Shown here one piece after another: positions 34,043-42,557 of a stretch of DNA of 64,000 nucleotides; position 1 is the first letter of the stretch; each line of letters opens with the position of its first letter. The stretch is from Streptomyces xiamenensis (lineage in GTDB: Bacteria > Actinomycetota > Actinomycetes > Streptomycetales > Streptomycetaceae). Location of the stretch: positions 496,001 to 560,000 of the forward strand of contig NZ_CP009922.3 of NCBI RefSeq assembly GCF_000993785.3, read 5' to 3'. The notes under the pieces are model-generated. The model did not search any database, was not told where the DNA came from, and worked only from the letters and a program-made list of their open reading frames with translations. The position numbers and the translations under genes were made by a program.

Positions 34043-34996
34043 TCATCCCTTGGCGACGGCGCGCAGCCGGTCCACCACGTCGGCCCGCAGTTCGGCGGGT
34101 TCCAGCACGATCACATCGGGGCCGAATTCCACCAGCCAGGCACCCAGGCCGTGGCCGTAGGGGATCTCCAGTTCGTCCCAGCCGTCCATGCGCTCCCCGG
34201 TCCAGGTCGCGCGGGCCCGCAGCGGGTAGCCGGCCCCGGCCCGCAGCCGGATCCTGGCCTGCCCGGTGGCGCTCTCCCCCGCCCATTCGGCGACCGACTC
34301 CCGTACCGCGACCACGCCGGGCACCTCGGCGGTGAACGCGCCGCTGCGCGAGCGCACCCGCCCGCTGATCCGGGACAGCCGGAAGACGCGCTCGGCGCCG
34401 CGGTCCCGGTCGAAGCCGGCCAGGTACCAGTGTCCGCGCCAGCACTCCAGCGCCCAGGGCTCCACCTGCCGCTGCTCGGGATGGGCCGCGTTGGACTTGC
34501 GGTAGCCGAAGGTGACCGGGCGCCGGTCGCGGCAGGCGATCATCAGGGGTTCGAAGGCGGCCTCGCCCGCGGGGATGCGGGGCTCCAGGGCGCTGAAAGT
34601 CTCCTGTTCGGCGCCGGCCAGGGGCATCCCGGCGGCACGCAGCTTCTGGAGCGCGCCGCTGGCGGCACCGGCCAGCCTGGCCTGCTGCCACACCTTGGCG
34701 GCCAGGCCGAGGGCGGCGGCCTCCTCGGCGTCCAGGGTCAGCGGTGGGAGCCGGTTGCGGTCCCGTCGGGCGAGATAGCCGATCTCGCCGTCCAGGGACT
34801 CCACGGTGTCGATGACCATGCCCAGCTCGCGGAGATCGTCCTTGTCCCGCTCGAACATGCGGGAGAACGCGTCCTCCGTACCGGCCTCGATATAGGCCTC
34901 GATGGAGGTGCGCAGCTCCCGCTTGGTCAGCGGGCGGCCGGTGCCCAGCAGGCACAGCGCCAGGTTCATCAGCCGCTCGGCCTTGGCGATCGCCAT
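34043..34996 (-). CDS. pafB: WYL-domain transcriptional activator PafB
   Basis: The 317-residue protein is the PafC partner: N-terminal winged helix (KAERLMNLALCLLGTGRPLTKRELRTSIEAY), a WYL domain (PVTFGYRKSNAAHPEQRQVEPWALECWRGHWYLAGFDRDRG) and WCX region (ELEIPYGHGLGAWLVEFGPDVIVLEP). The ATG at 34996 is used because the family starts there; AGGAAGGGG lies about 10 bases before. It stands downstream of the FKBP genes and near pafA, as in many actinobacteria. Confidence 0.92.
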   Translation of the reverse strand: MAIAKAERLMNLALCLLGTGRPLTKRELRTSIEAYIEAGTEDAFSRMFERDKDDLRELGMVIDTVESLDGEIGYLARRDRNRLPPLTLDAEEAAALGLAAKVWQQARLAGAASGALQKLRAAGMPLAGAEQETFSALEPRIPAGEAAFEPLMIACRDRRPVTFGYRKSNAAHPEQRQVEPWALECWRGHWYLAGFDRDRGAERVFRLSRISGRVRSRSGAFTAEVPGVVAVRESVAEWAGESATGQARIRLRAGAGYPLRARATWTGERMDGWDELEIPYGHGLGAWLVEFGPDVIVLEPAELRADVVDRLRAVAKG

Positions 34997-35039
34997 CGAC
35001 GGGCCGCCCCTTCCTCGTCCTTGCCCCACAGCACAGCAA

Positions 35040-35069
35040 TGGGCCCATCCCCCCAGAGGGATGGGCCCA
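35040..35069 (-). terminator. Terminator after the cytosolic FKBP gene
   Basis: A perfect 12-bp stem (TGGGCCCATCCC with its complement) and a 6-base loop lie 18 bases after the FKBP stop. pafB starts 43 bases further on, so some read-through may feed pafBC. Confidence 0.75.
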
Positions 35070-35087
35070 CGGTACCGCTTGCCGGGA

Positions 35088-35462
35088 TCAGACCGAGACC
35101 AGGTCGCAGACGAAGATCAGCGTCTCGCCCGGGGCGATCCGCCCGCCACCGGCGCCCTGGTCGCCGTACGCGAGGTGCGGCGGGATGGTCAGCTGCCGGC
35201 GGCCGCCGACCTTCATGCCCTGCACGCCGCGGTCCCAGCCGGGGATGACCTGGCCGGCGCCGAGCTGGAAGCTCAGCGGGGTGCCGCGGTTCCAGCTGGC
35301 GTCGAACTCCTCGCCGCTGCTGAAGGAGACGCCGACATAGTGCACGGCGACGGTGGCGCCGGCCTCGGCGACCGGTCCGTCACCCTCCCAGAGGTCCTTG
35401 ATCTCCAGGTCGGCGGGCGGGTCGCCGATGGGGAAATCGACCTCGGGCTTGTCGATGCTCAC
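35088..35462 (-). CDS. FKBP-type peptidyl-prolyl cis-trans isomerase (cytosolic)
   Basis: A 124-residue single-domain FKBP: GATVAVHYVGVSFSSGEEFDASWNRGTPLSFQLGAGQVIPGWDRGVQGMKVGGRRQLTIPPHLAYG carries the usual active-site Tyr, Asp, Phe, Val-Ile and Trp positions, cited here by family order. No signal peptide is present. I chose the GTG at 35462, seven bases after AGGAG, over the ATG at 35486. It follows the lipoprotein FKBP gene and may have its own TAGGCT promoter. Confidence 0.93.
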   Translation of the reverse strand: MSIDKPEVDFPIGDPPADLEIKDLWEGDGPVAEAGATVAVHYVGVSFSSGEEFDASWNRGTPLSFQLGAGQVIPGWDRGVQGMKVGGRRQLTIPPHLAYGDQGAGGGRIAPGETLIFVCDLVSV

Positions 35463-35504
35463 GAATTCACTCCTAGGAACGATCATGTCGATGGTGCGTA
35501 CGAA

Positions 35505-35510
35505 AGCCTA
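35505..35510 (-). promoter_or_regulatory. Possible -10 box of the cytosolic FKBP gene
   Basis: TAGGCT on the minus strand lies between the two FKBP genes, about 42 bases upstream of the GTG start. A clear -35 box is missing. Confidence 0.35.
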
Positions 35511-35515
35511 CGGGC

Positions 35516-36499
35516 TCAGGCGACACCGATGATGTCCACGACGAACACCAGGGTCGAGTTGCCCGGGATGCTGGCGTTGCCCGCCTCGCCGTAGGCCTTG
35601 TCCGGCGGCAGCACCATCAGCACACGGTCGCCGACGTGCTTGCCCACCAGGGTCTCGTCCCAGCCGGAGATCACCTGACCGCCGCCGATCTGGAACGAGG
35701 CACCGCCGTCGCGGTCCCAGGACGAGTCGAACTTCTCGCCGCCGTCCCAGTTCACCCCCGTGTACTGCACGAACAGCGTGTGACCGGCGAGCACCTCGGC
35801 GCCGTCGCCCTCGATGAGGGTCTGCTCGCGCAGCTCGGTCGGCGCGTCACCCTCGGGGATGGTGATGGTGGCGGGCTCCTGGCCCTCCGCCACGACCTCG
35901 GGCAGGCCCTCCTCGACCGGCGCCTGCTCGCCCTCGGCGGTGGTGGTCGGGTCGATGGCGACGTTGATGTCGAAGACCCACACCAGGCCCTGGCTCTTGT
36001 CCAGGCCGACCGCCTCCGCGGTGTCGCCGAGCAGGTCGCCCGCGGTGCCCTCGATCTTGACGCGGCTGCCGACCGGGGTGCCGATCAGCGGCTCGGTGAT
36101 GGCCTCGGGGAGCGCGGACTCCACGCCCGCCTGGGTCACCAGCTGCGGCCGCGGCGGGGCGCCCGGGTCGTCCGAGGTGGTGGACTGGCCGTCCTGGGTC
36201 ATCCAGGTGTTGACCAGGTCGCTGTCGCCGCCCGGGGTCTTGCCGATCACGTCCATGCCGAGCATGTCGCCCTGCTTGACCTGCGCGCCGTCGCCCTCGC
36301 TGAGCACTTCCACCGAGGTTTCGGTCACCCCGGCGTCCTCGTCGAGTTCGATGGTGGGCTGCTCACCGGCCTTGCCCGAGACCGTGGCGAGCGGCCCCGA
36401 CGACGAGGAGTCTTCGGAGCCGCACGCGGCTGCGGTCAGCAGAATGGCCGGGACTGCCAGCGCCGTCACAACACGGCGCACTCGTTGCGTAGGGATCAT
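35516..36499 (-). CDS. FKBP-type peptidyl-prolyl isomerase lipoprotein with duplicated domain
   Basis: The 327-residue protein has a lipoprotein signal peptide with lipobox LTAAAC (Cys26), so it is anchored outside the membrane. The C-terminal FKBP domain (residues about 220-327: HTLFVQYTGVNWDGGEKFDSSWDRDGGASFQIGGGQVISGW) is complete. Residues about 60-190 look like a second, degenerate FKBP domain (QVKQGDMLGMDVIGKTPGGDSDLVNTW and GTPVGSRVKIEG) lacking most active-site residues. It would help fold exported proteins. It is downstream of pafA. Confidence 0.9.
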   Translation of the reverse strand: MIPTQRVRRVVTALAVPAILLTAAACGSEDSSSSGPLATVSGKAGEQPTIELDEDAGVTETSVEVLSEGDGAQVKQGDMLGMDVIGKTPGGDSDLVNTWMTQDGQSTTSDDPGAPPRPQLVTQAGVESALPEAITEPLIGTPVGSRVKIEGTAGDLLGDTAEAVGLDKSQGLVWVFDINVAIDPTTTAEGEQAPVEEGLPEVVAEGQEPATITIPEGDAPTELREQTLIEGDGAEVLAGHTLFVQYTGVNWDGGEKFDSSWDRDGGASFQIGGGQVISGWDETLVGKHVGDRVLMVLPPDKAYGEAGNASIPGNSTLVFVVDIIGVA

Positions 36500-36515
36500 C
36501 AGTCCAACTCAGCTA

Positions 36516-36567
36516 GGGACGGACGGGGGGGACCCGCTGGTCCCGCCCAGCCTACGACCTCCGTCCC
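36516..36567 (-). terminator. Nested hairpin after pafA
   Basis: GGGACGG (36516-36522) pairs with CCGTCCC (36561-36567), and inside it GGGACC-CGCT-GGTCCC forms a second stem. It lies just after the pafA stop. A TAGGCT at 36549-36554 inside it may be the -10 box of the FKBP lipoprotein gene. Confidence 0.5.
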
Positions 36568-36579
36568 GCTATTCCCGGT

Positions 36580-37941
36580 TTACATTCCGGCGATGAGCTT
36601 CTCCACCCGCTCGTCCACCGAGCGGAACGGGTCCTTGCACAGCACCGTGCGCTGCGCCTGGTCATTCAGCTTCAGATGCACCCAGTCGACCGTGAAGTCC
36701 CGGCGCTGCTCCTGGGCCCGCCGGATGAAGTCGCCGCGCAGCCTGGCCCGGGTGGTCTGGGGCGGCACGGACTTGCCCTGGAAGATTTTCAGGTCGTTGC
36801 AGATCCGCTGGGCCTGGCCCTTGCGCTCCAGCAGGTAGTACAGGCCGCGGCGACGGTGGATGTCGTGGTAGGCGAGGTCTATCTGGGCCACCCGCGGGTG
36901 GGACATGGTGAGGTTGTGCTTGGCCCGGTACCGCTCGATCAGCTGGTACTTCATGACCCAGTCGATCTCGGTGTTGATCTTGTCGAGTTCCTGGGCGCGG
37001 ATCGCTTCCAGGGTGCGGCCCCACAGTTCCAGGACCTGCTCGGTGAGACCGGTGCGCATGCCGCGGCGCTCGCAGAAGTCCAGTGCCTTCTCGTAGTACT
37101 CCTGCTGCACCTCCAGCGCGGAGGCCTCCCGCCCGGTGGCCAGCCGCACCTTGCGCTGGCCCGTGGTGTCGTGGCTGACCTCACGGATGGCACGGATCGG
37201 GTTCTCCAGGGTGAGATCCCGCATCACCGTCCCCGCCTCGATCATCCGCAGCACCAGATCGGTGGCACCGACCTTCAGCAGCATGGTGGTCTCGGACATG
37301 TTGGAGTCGCCGACGATGACGTGGAGCCTGCGGTAGCGCTCGGCGTCCGCGTGCGGTTCGTCCCGGGTGTTGATGATCGGCCGGGACCTGGTGGTCGCGG
37401 AGGAGACGCCTTCCCAGATGTGCTCGGCACGCTGGCTGACGCAGAACACCGCACCGCGCGGCGTCTGGAGCACCTTTCCCGCTCCGCAGATCAGCTGCCG
37501 GGTGACCAGGAACGGAATGAGGACATCGGCCAGCCGGGAGAACTCCCCGTGCCGGGCGACCAGATAGTTCTCGTGACAGCCGTAGGAATTTCCGGCGGAA
37601 TCGGTGTTGTTCTTGAAGAGATAGACATCGCCGGCGATCCCCTCTTCGTGCAGCCGGCGCTCGGCGTCGACGAGGAGCCCTTCCAGAATGCGCTCACCCG
37701 CCTTGTCGTGGGTGATGAGCTCGGTGACGTTGTCACACTCCGGCGTCGCGTATTCGGGGTGTGAACCGACGTCCAGATACAGCCGGGCGCCGTTGCGCAG
37801 GAAGACATTGCTGCTGCGGCCCCAGGACACGACTCGGCGGAAGAGGTACCGCGCCACTTCGTCCGGAGACAGCCGCCGCTGTCCACGGAACGTGCAGGTG
37901 ACGCCGTACTCGTTCTCCAGCCCGAAGATTCGGCGATCCAT
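36580..37941 (-). CDS. pafA: Pup-protein ligase PafA
   Basis: The 453-residue enzyme joins the C-terminal Glu of Pup to substrate lysines with ATP. It has the glutamine-synthetase-like core with [58 protein letters not shown] and [17 protein letters not shown], plus the PafA C-terminal domain that binds Pup. It lacks the long insert after the GxENEYG strand that Dop has. The ATG lies 10 bases after the MFS stop, and TAATGT lies 6 bases before it, so a leaderless transcript is possible as well as co-transcription. Confidence 0.97.
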   Translation of the reverse strand: MDRRIFGLENEYGVTCTFRGQRRLSPDEVARYLFRRVVSWGRSSNVFLRNGARLYLDVGSHPEYATPECDNVTELITHDKAGERILEGLLVDAERRLHEEGIAGDVYLFKNNTDSAGNSYGCHENYLVARHGEFSRLADVLIPFLVTRQLICGAGKVLQTPRGAVFCVSQRAEHIWEGVSSATTRSRPIINTRDEPHADAERYRRLHVIVGDSNMSETTMLLKVGATDLVLRMIEAGTVMRDLTLENPIRAIREVSHDTTGQRKVRLATGREASALEVQQEYYEKALDFCERRGMRTGLTEQVLELWGRTLEAIRAQELDKINTEIDWVMKYQLIERYRAKHNLTMSHPRVAQIDLAYHDIHRRRGLYYLLERKGQAQRICNDLKIFQGKSVPPQTTRARLRGDFIRRAQEQRRDFTVDWVHLKLNDQAQRTVLCKDPFRSVDERVEKLIAGM

Positions 37942-37947
37942 GTCTGA

Positions 37948-37953
37948 ACATTA
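37948..37953 (-). promoter_or_regulatory. Leaderless-type -10 box of pafA, overlapping the MFS stop codon
   Basis: TAATGT on the minus strand is followed by 6 bases and the pafA ATG. Its first three bases are the TAA stop of the MFS gene. GTTTCA 17 bases upstream is a partial -35 box. Confidence 0.45.
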
Positions 37954-39216
37954 CGCCCGATCCTCAGTTCTGAAACGGGGTTCGGGGGCGGCGTTTCGAT
38001 CATTTTCCGACCCGGCCACCGCCACCGTCACCGGGTGCGGCGAGGTCAGCACACCGCGGGTGACCGTCAGTACCAGCAGGGCGAGCAGCCCGCCGATCCC
38101 GCTGAGCACGTATCCGGCCTGCTCAGAACCCCACTCGATGACCGGACCCACCGCCCCGCTGCCCATGGCCGCGCCGACCCCGAAGCTGGTCACCAGCCAG
38201 GAGAACGCCTCGGTCACCGTACCGATCGGCGCGTGCCGGTCGATGACGACGAACGCACAGGCCAGGGCCGGCGCCAGGAAGATTCCGGCCACCACGGAGA
38301 GCGCCGTCATCACCACCACGTCCGAGGGTGCGAGCGCCAGCGGGAGGTACCCCACCGCCAGTGCCGCCACCAGCAGCCGCAGCCGCCGTTCCGGCTCTCC
38401 CGGCCACTGTCTGGCGCCGTACACCAGACCGCCCAGCAGCGCGCCCACGCCGAGTCCCGAGTGCAGGTAGGTGGCGACGAGTTCATCACCGTGCGTGTCC
38501 GCGTACGCCACCGCCGCGACGGCGATCGCCCCCAGCGCGGTGCCCACGAAGAAGAAGCCGCCCAGCAGCGCCAGCAGCCCCTTCGAGCGCAGCGCGCCCA
38601 GCCAGTGCGCCTGCCGCGGCGCGCTGCGCCAGCGCCGGGACGGTCCGGAGACCGCCACCGAGAGGGCGCCCAGCAACCCGACCGCGTTGACGATCACCAG
38701 GGCGGCGCCCTCGGACCACTGGGCGACGCAGAGCATCACGATCAGCGGGCCGCCCGCGAAGATCACCTCCTGGGCCACCGCCTCCAGGGCGTACGCGCGG
38801 TGCACCCGCTCCGGGCGGTGGTCCAGCACGCTGGGCCACAGGGCCCGCAGCGCTCCCTCCAGCGGCGGGGTCGTCAGCCCGGCCACCACCATGAGGGCGA
38901 TGGCCAGGGCGGGGCTGCCGATGCCGACGACGGCCAGCGAGCCCATCGCGGTGGTCGAACACAGCGCGGCGGGCAGCAGGATCCGGGGCTGGCCGTACAG
39001 ATCCACCAGCCGCCCCAGCAGCGGCTGGCCGACGGCGGTGGCCACCCCGTACCCGGCCGCCAGCGCGCCGGCCAGGCCGTAGCCGCCGCCCTCGGCGCGG
39101 ACGAAGAGCACGACGGCGAGGGCGGCGACGCCGTTCGGCAGCCGGCCGAGCAGTGTGCCGCCCAGCAGTCGCATCGCGTGCGGCGCGCGCATCAGATCCA
39201 GATATCCCGTTGCCAT
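37951..39216 (-). CDS. Major facilitator superfamily transporter
   Basis: The 421-residue protein has about 12 transmembrane helices. MRLLGGTLLGRLPNGVAALAVVLFV, GQPLLGRLVDLYGQPRILLPAAL (MFS loop 2-3) and LGGLVYGARQWPGEPERRLRLL (loop 8-9) mark the family. Substrate is unknown; the form resembles sugar-efflux or drug exporters. It is divergent from the LacI gene, which probably controls it. The ATG at 39216 gives a normal N terminus. Confidence 0.88.
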   Translation of the reverse strand: MATGYLDLMRAPHAMRLLGGTLLGRLPNGVAALAVVLFVRAEGGGYGLAGALAAGYGVATAVGQPLLGRLVDLYGQPRILLPAALCSTTAMGSLAVVGIGSPALAIALMVVAGLTTPPLEGALRALWPSVLDHRPERVHRAYALEAVAQEVIFAGGPLIVMLCVAQWSEGAALVIVNAVGLLGALSVAVSGPSRRWRSAPRQAHWLGALRSKGLLALLGGFFFVGTALGAIAVAAVAYADTHGDELVATYLHSGLGVGALLGGLVYGARQWPGEPERRLRLLVAALAVGYLPLALAPSDVVVMTALSVVAGIFLAPALACAFVVIDRHAPIGTVTEAFSWLVTSFGVGAAMGSGAVGPVIEWGSEQAGYVLSGIGGLLALLVLTVTRGVLTSPHPVTVAVAGSENDRNAAPEPRFRTEDRA

Positions 39217-39237
39217 GCAGGCTCCCGCGGCTGAAGT

Positions 39238-39268
39238 GTTACGTATAACGTCGCTCGATTGTACGTAC
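39238..39268. promoter_or_regulatory. Candidate LacI-type operators between the MFS and LacI genes
   Basis: Two dyads lie in the 63-base divergent region: GTTA-CGTA-TAAC (39238-39249) and GTACGTAC (39261-39268). Both share a TACGTA-like core and overlap the LacI -10 box, which fits autoregulation and control of the MFS gene. Confidence 0.45.
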
Positions 39269-39271
39269 CAT
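39266..39271 (+). promoter_or_regulatory. Leaderless-type -10 box of the LacI gene
   Basis: TACCAT is followed by 8 bases and the GTG at 39280. Confidence 0.4.
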
Positions 39272-39279
39272 GGCCGACT

Positions 39280-40314
39280 GTGAACAGCAGCGCCCAACCC
39301 GGGGGTGTCCCCGCCCGCCCCACCAGCCGGGACGTCGCCGAACGCGCCGGGGTTTCCCAGGCCACCGTCTCCCTGGTGCTGCGGGAGCGCTGGCAGGGCC
39401 GGGTATCCCCCGCCCGCGCGGAGACGGTGCGCGAGGCCGCCCGCGCGCTGGGCTACCGCCCCAATCTCGCCGCCCGCAGCCTGCGGCTGGGGCGCACCAG
39501 GACGGCCCTGGTGGTGGTGCCCGCGCTGTCCTCGGAGTTCTTCGCCAAGGTGTACGCGGGAGCGGCCCGGGTGGCCGCCGAGCACGGTTTCGGCGTGGTG
39601 CTGTACCCCTCCCCCGAGGGCATCGGCCCGGCCCCCGACCCGTTCGCGCACTCCAGCGCCACTCTGGACGGCGTGCTGGCCGCCTCGATGGCGGCCCCGG
39701 CGCTGCGGGCGCTGAGCGGGGGCGGGCTGCCGCTGGTGATGCTGGACAGCGAGCCGCAGGACCCGGGCGCGGCCGCCACCGTGAACCCGGACATCGCCGA
39801 CGGCATGCGGCGGACGGCGGCCCACGTCCTGGACCTGGGGCACCGGCGGCTGGCGCATCTGGCGGCCGACGTGGACTCGTGGACGTTCAGGGAACGCGCG
39901 GACGCACTGGCCCGGGAGACGGCCCGGGTGCCGGGCGCCGCGATCGTGCGCACCGAACGGGCGCCGCTGTCGGTACGCGGCGGCCTGGCCGCGGCCGAAC
40001 GCGCCCTGACCGCGGACCCCCGCCCCACGGTGCTGGTGTGCGACGACGACGTGCTGGCGGTGGGCGCTCTCAAGGCCGCCCGGCGCCTGGGACTGCGGGT
40101 GCCCGGGGATGTCTCGGTGACCGGTTTCGACGACACGGAACTGTCCACCGCGGTCGAACCGGAGCTGACCACCGTCCGCCTCCCCGCGACCGCGATGGGC
40201 GAGGAGGGCATGCGCGCCCTGCTGGCCGCGCTGCGCGGCGAGACCGCGCCGGGCGCCGTCCTGCCGGTCGCCCTGATCCCCCGGGCCTCCACGGGCCCGC
40301 CACCGGCCGGGTAG
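39280..40314 (+). CDS. LacI-family transcriptional regulator
   Basis: The 344-residue protein has the LacI helix-turn-helix and hinge (SRDVAERAGVSQATVSLVLRERW, then LGYRPNLAARSLRLGRTRT, residues about 14-72) and a periplasmic-binding-protein effector domain ending with VTGFDDTELS. The effector is probably a sugar. It starts at GTG 39280; the ATG at 39270 is in another frame. Its divergent partner is the MFS gene. Confidence 0.92.
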   Translation: MNSSAQPGGVPARPTSRDVAERAGVSQATVSLVLRERWQGRVSPARAETVREAARALGYRPNLAARSLRLGRTRTALVVVPALSSEFFAKVYAGAARVAAEHGFGVVLYPSPEGIGPAPDPFAHSSATLDGVLAASMAAPALRALSGGGLPLVMLDSEPQDPGAAATVNPDIADGMRRTAAHVLDLGHRRLAHLAADVDSWTFRERADALARETARVPGAAIVRTERAPLSVRGGLAAAERALTADPRPTVLVCDDDVLAVGALKAARRLGLRVPGDVSVTGFDDTELSTAVEPELTTVRLPATAMGEEGMRALLAALRGETAPGAVLPVALIPRASTGPPPAG

Positions 40315-40385
40315 GCGGAGCGGTATCGCCCGCCGGTGACCACACGGCGGCGGCGCGCCGGTCCGCCCGGGCGCCCCCGTGAACG

Positions 40386-40436
40386 CCGGTGGGCCCTGTG
40401 CTCCCGGCCGGCGGCCGGGAGCACAGGGCCCACCGG
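40386..40436. terminator. Very strong bidirectional terminator between lacI and prcA
   Basis: A perfect 24-bp stem (40386-40409 with 40413-40436) and loop GGC, placed between convergent genes and only 8 bases from the prcA stop. Confidence 0.9.
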
Positions 40437-40444
40437 GGCGTGGC

Positions 40445-41197
40445 TCAGTCGTTCTCCTCGCCGGAGCCGTCCGTCGTCTCCGACTCCGCCGCGCCGCTCT
40501 CGCCGAGCAGGCGGGCCAGCTGACGGCCCAGCACCCGCTTGAACTTCCGCTGCTGCGGACGTGTACGGTCCAGCACCGCGACCTCCAGCTGATCGGCGGT
40601 CAGTTCGCGCACCTCGCCGCCGTTGCCGTCCCGGCCCAGCGCCGCGACGGCCAGCCGCAGCGCCTCGTCCAGGGGCATGTCGTCCCGGTGCCGCTGCTTG
40701 AGATAGCTGCCGATCTGCTCCGAGTTGCCGCCCACCGCGACCGAGCCGTGCTCGTCGATGATGGAGCCGTCGTGCGGCAGCCGGTAGATCTCGTCCTCCG
40801 CGCTGCTCTCCCCGACCTCGGCGACCAGCAGCTCCACCTCGTAGGGCTTCTCGCCCTGGCTGGAGAAGATCGTGCCCAGCGTCTGGGCGTAGAGATTGGC
40901 GAGGCCCTGGGCGGTCACGTCCTCGCGGTCGTACGTGTAGCCGCGCAGATCGGCGTACCGGGTACCGCCGATGCGCAGGTTCTCGTACTCGTTGTACTTG
41001 CCCGTGGCGGCGAAGGCGATCCGGTCATAGATCTCGCTGACCTTGTGCAGCGCCCGCGAGGGGTTCTCCGCGACGAACACCATGCCGTCGGCGTACTGCA
41101 GCACGACCAGGGCGCGCCCGCGTGCCACGCCCTTGCGGGCGTACTCGGCGCGGTCCGCCATGACCTGCTGGGGTGAGACATAGAACGGCGTCGACAC
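40445..41197 (-). CDS. prcA: 20S proteasome alpha subunit
   Basis: The 250-residue alpha subunit forms the outer gating rings. It starts [27 protein letters not shown] (gate residues and H0 helix) and has [20 protein letters not shown] and [20 protein letters not shown]. The C-terminal tail is acidic and disordered ([17 protein letters not shown]), longer than in mycobacteria. It follows prcB by 33 bases and precedes the strong terminator. Confidence 0.97.
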   Translation of the reverse strand: MSTPFYVSPQQVMADRAEYARKGVARGRALVVLQYADGMVFVAENPSRALHKVSEIYDRIAFAATGKYNEYENLRIGGTRYADLRGYTYDREDVTAQGLANLYAQTLGTIFSSQGEKPYEVELLVAEVGESSAEDEIYRLPHDGSIIDEHGSVAVGGNSEQIGSYLKQRHRDDMPLDEALRLAVAALGRDGNGGEVRELTADQLEVAVLDRTRPQQRKFKRVLGRQLARLLGESGAAESETTDGSGEEND

Positions 41198-41230
41198 CGG
41201 CTATTCGTCCCTTCCTGATCCTTGGGAAAT

Positions 41231-42076
41231 CTACAGAACCGGGGCCTGCGGCCCGTTGGGCAGCTGAAGACGGCCCTCGTGCACCGTCCGGGCGATCTCG
41301 GAGATCTCCGCCTCGGTGAGCCGGCGGAAACCCTCCTCGGTGATCACAGTGACGATGGGGTAGATCCGCCGGGTCAGGTCGGGACCGCCGGTGGCCGAGT
41401 CGTCGTCGGCCGCGTCGTAGAGCGACTGCACCACGGCGGTGACGGTCTGCTGCTCCGTCAGGCCCTCGCGGTGCAGTTTCTTCAGCGAACCCCGCGCGAA
41501 GACCGAACCGGAGCCGACTGCGGCGAACCCCAGCTCCTCGGAGCGGCCACCGGTCACGTCGTAGGAGAAGATCCGGCCCTTCGCGCGCTCCAGGTCGTAT
41601 CCGGCGAACAGTGGCACCACGGCCAGGCCCTGCATGGCCATGCCCAGGTTGCCGCGGATCATGGCGGACAGCCGGTTGGCCTTGCCCTCCAGGGAGAGCA
41701 CCTGGCCCTCGACCTTCTCGAAGTGCTCCAGTTCGAGCTGGAAGAGCTTCACCATCTCGATGGCGAAGCCCATGGTGCCGGCGATGCCCACGGCCGAGAA
41801 CTCGTCGGCCGGGAAGACCTTCTCGACATCCCGCTGGGCGATCTGGCTGCCCATGGTGGCGCGCCGGTCACCGGCGAGGATCACCCCGCCGGTGAAGGTG
41901 GCGGCGACGATCGTCGTCCCGTGCGGGATCTGGACGGGGCCCTCCACCGGCGGGAGCACCCGGTTGCCCGGCAACTGCTCCGGCGCGATGTCGGCGAGGA
42001 AATCGAAGAAGGAGGACGACCCGGGCCTCAGGAAGGCTGCCGGAAGTCGCCCCTGGTCATGGGAGTTGCCTACCAC
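41231..42076 (-). CDS. prcB: 20S proteasome beta subunit (catalytic)
   Basis: The 281-residue precursor has a 53-residue propeptide (ending IPHG) cut before Thr54 in TTIVAATF, exposing the catalytic N-terminal threonine. AGDRRATMG and the Lys and Asp positions of the active site are present, with [15 protein letters not shown] near residue 190. It starts with GTG, five bases after AAGGA. Together with PrcA it builds the core particle that degrades pupylated proteins. Confidence 0.97.
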   Translation of the reverse strand: MVGNSHDQGRLPAAFLRPGSSSFFDFLADIAPEQLPGNRVLPPVEGPVQIPHGTTIVAATFTGGVILAGDRRATMGSQIAQRDVEKVFPADEFSAVGIAGTMGFAIEMVKLFQLELEHFEKVEGQVLSLEGKANRLSAMIRGNLGMAMQGLAVVPLFAGYDLERAKGRIFSYDVTGGRSEELGFAAVGSGSVFARGSLKKLHREGLTEQQTVTAVVQSLYDAADDDSATGGPDLTRRIYPIVTVITEEGFRRLTEAEISEIARTVHEGRLQLPNGPQAPVL

Positions 42077-42172
42077 AGAAGTCCTTCCAGGTCATGGAAA
42101 CGGTCCGGCGGTGCACGGCGCCGGCGCGGAGTACGCCAGGGACCCTACCCGGCACCTGGTGGTGATCCACAT

Positions 42173-42213
42173 CGGGTGACGCGCGAACAGCCGTGCCCGC
42201 CGCGCGTCACCCG
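42173..42213 (-). repeat. Perfect hairpin between pup and prcB
   Basis: CGGGTGACGCGCG and CGCGCGTCACCCG form a perfect 13-bp stem around a 15-base loop, 8 bases after the pup stop. No T run follows. It could be a partial terminator or an RNA-processing/stability element that sets pup above prcBA. Confidence 0.7.
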
Positions 42214-42221
42214 AGGGTGGA

Positions 42222-42434
42222 TTACTGGCCGCCCTTCTGGACGAAGGAGCGCACGAAGTCCTCGGCGTTGGACTCCAGGACCTCGTCGATCTCGTCCAGG
42301 ACGGAGTCCACGTCGTCGGTCAGTTCCTCCTGGCGCTCCTTGAGCTCCTCGGAGACCTCCGCGGTCGTTTCCTCGGTTTCCTCGCTGGTGCGCGACGCCT
42401 TCTGCTGGCCGCCGCCGGTGTCTTTGGTCGCCAT
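42222..42434 (-). CDS. pup: Prokaryotic ubiquitin-like protein Pup
   Basis: A 70-residue, mostly disordered tag protein. It begins MATKDTGGGQQ, has the coiled-coil segment that binds Arc (ELTDDVDSVLDEIDEVLE) and ends FVRSFVQKGGQ. The C-terminal Gln means that Dop must deamidate it before PafA can use it. The ATG at 42434 gives the family start. Confidence 0.98.
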   Translation of the reverse strand: MATKDTGGGQQKASRTSEETEETTAEVSEELKERQEELTDDVDSVLDEIDEVLESNAEDFVRSFVQKGGQ

Positions 42435-42473
42435 CTCCCTCACCCCTGCTCAGCTTCGACGTAACAAGATCAG

Positions 42474-42479
42474 ACCCTA
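42474..42479 (-). promoter_or_regulatory. Possible pup -10 box
   Basis: TAGGGT on the minus strand lies between dop and pup, about 40 bases upstream of the pup ATG. No -35 box is evident. Confidence 0.35.
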
Positions 42480-42526
42480 CTAGCCGGTGCTGACATCGGC
42501 TCCTTCATTGCTACAACGTCCGGGGG

Positions 42527-42555
42527 TCCTCCGCATGATTCCCGGATCCGGAGGA
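42527..42555 (-). terminator. Hairpin directly after dop
   Basis: TCCTCCG and CGGAGGA form a 7-bp stem around a 15-base loop that itself contains CCGGATCC; it ends 2 bases from the dop stop. Weak terminator. Confidence 0.45.
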
Positions 42556-42557
42556 AA

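Noticed and set aside
39270..40382. An ATG-started frame of 370 codons overlapping the LacI gene in another frame
   Set aside because: Its product is Arg/Gly/Pro-rich without domains, while the GTG at 39280 opens a full LacI protein.
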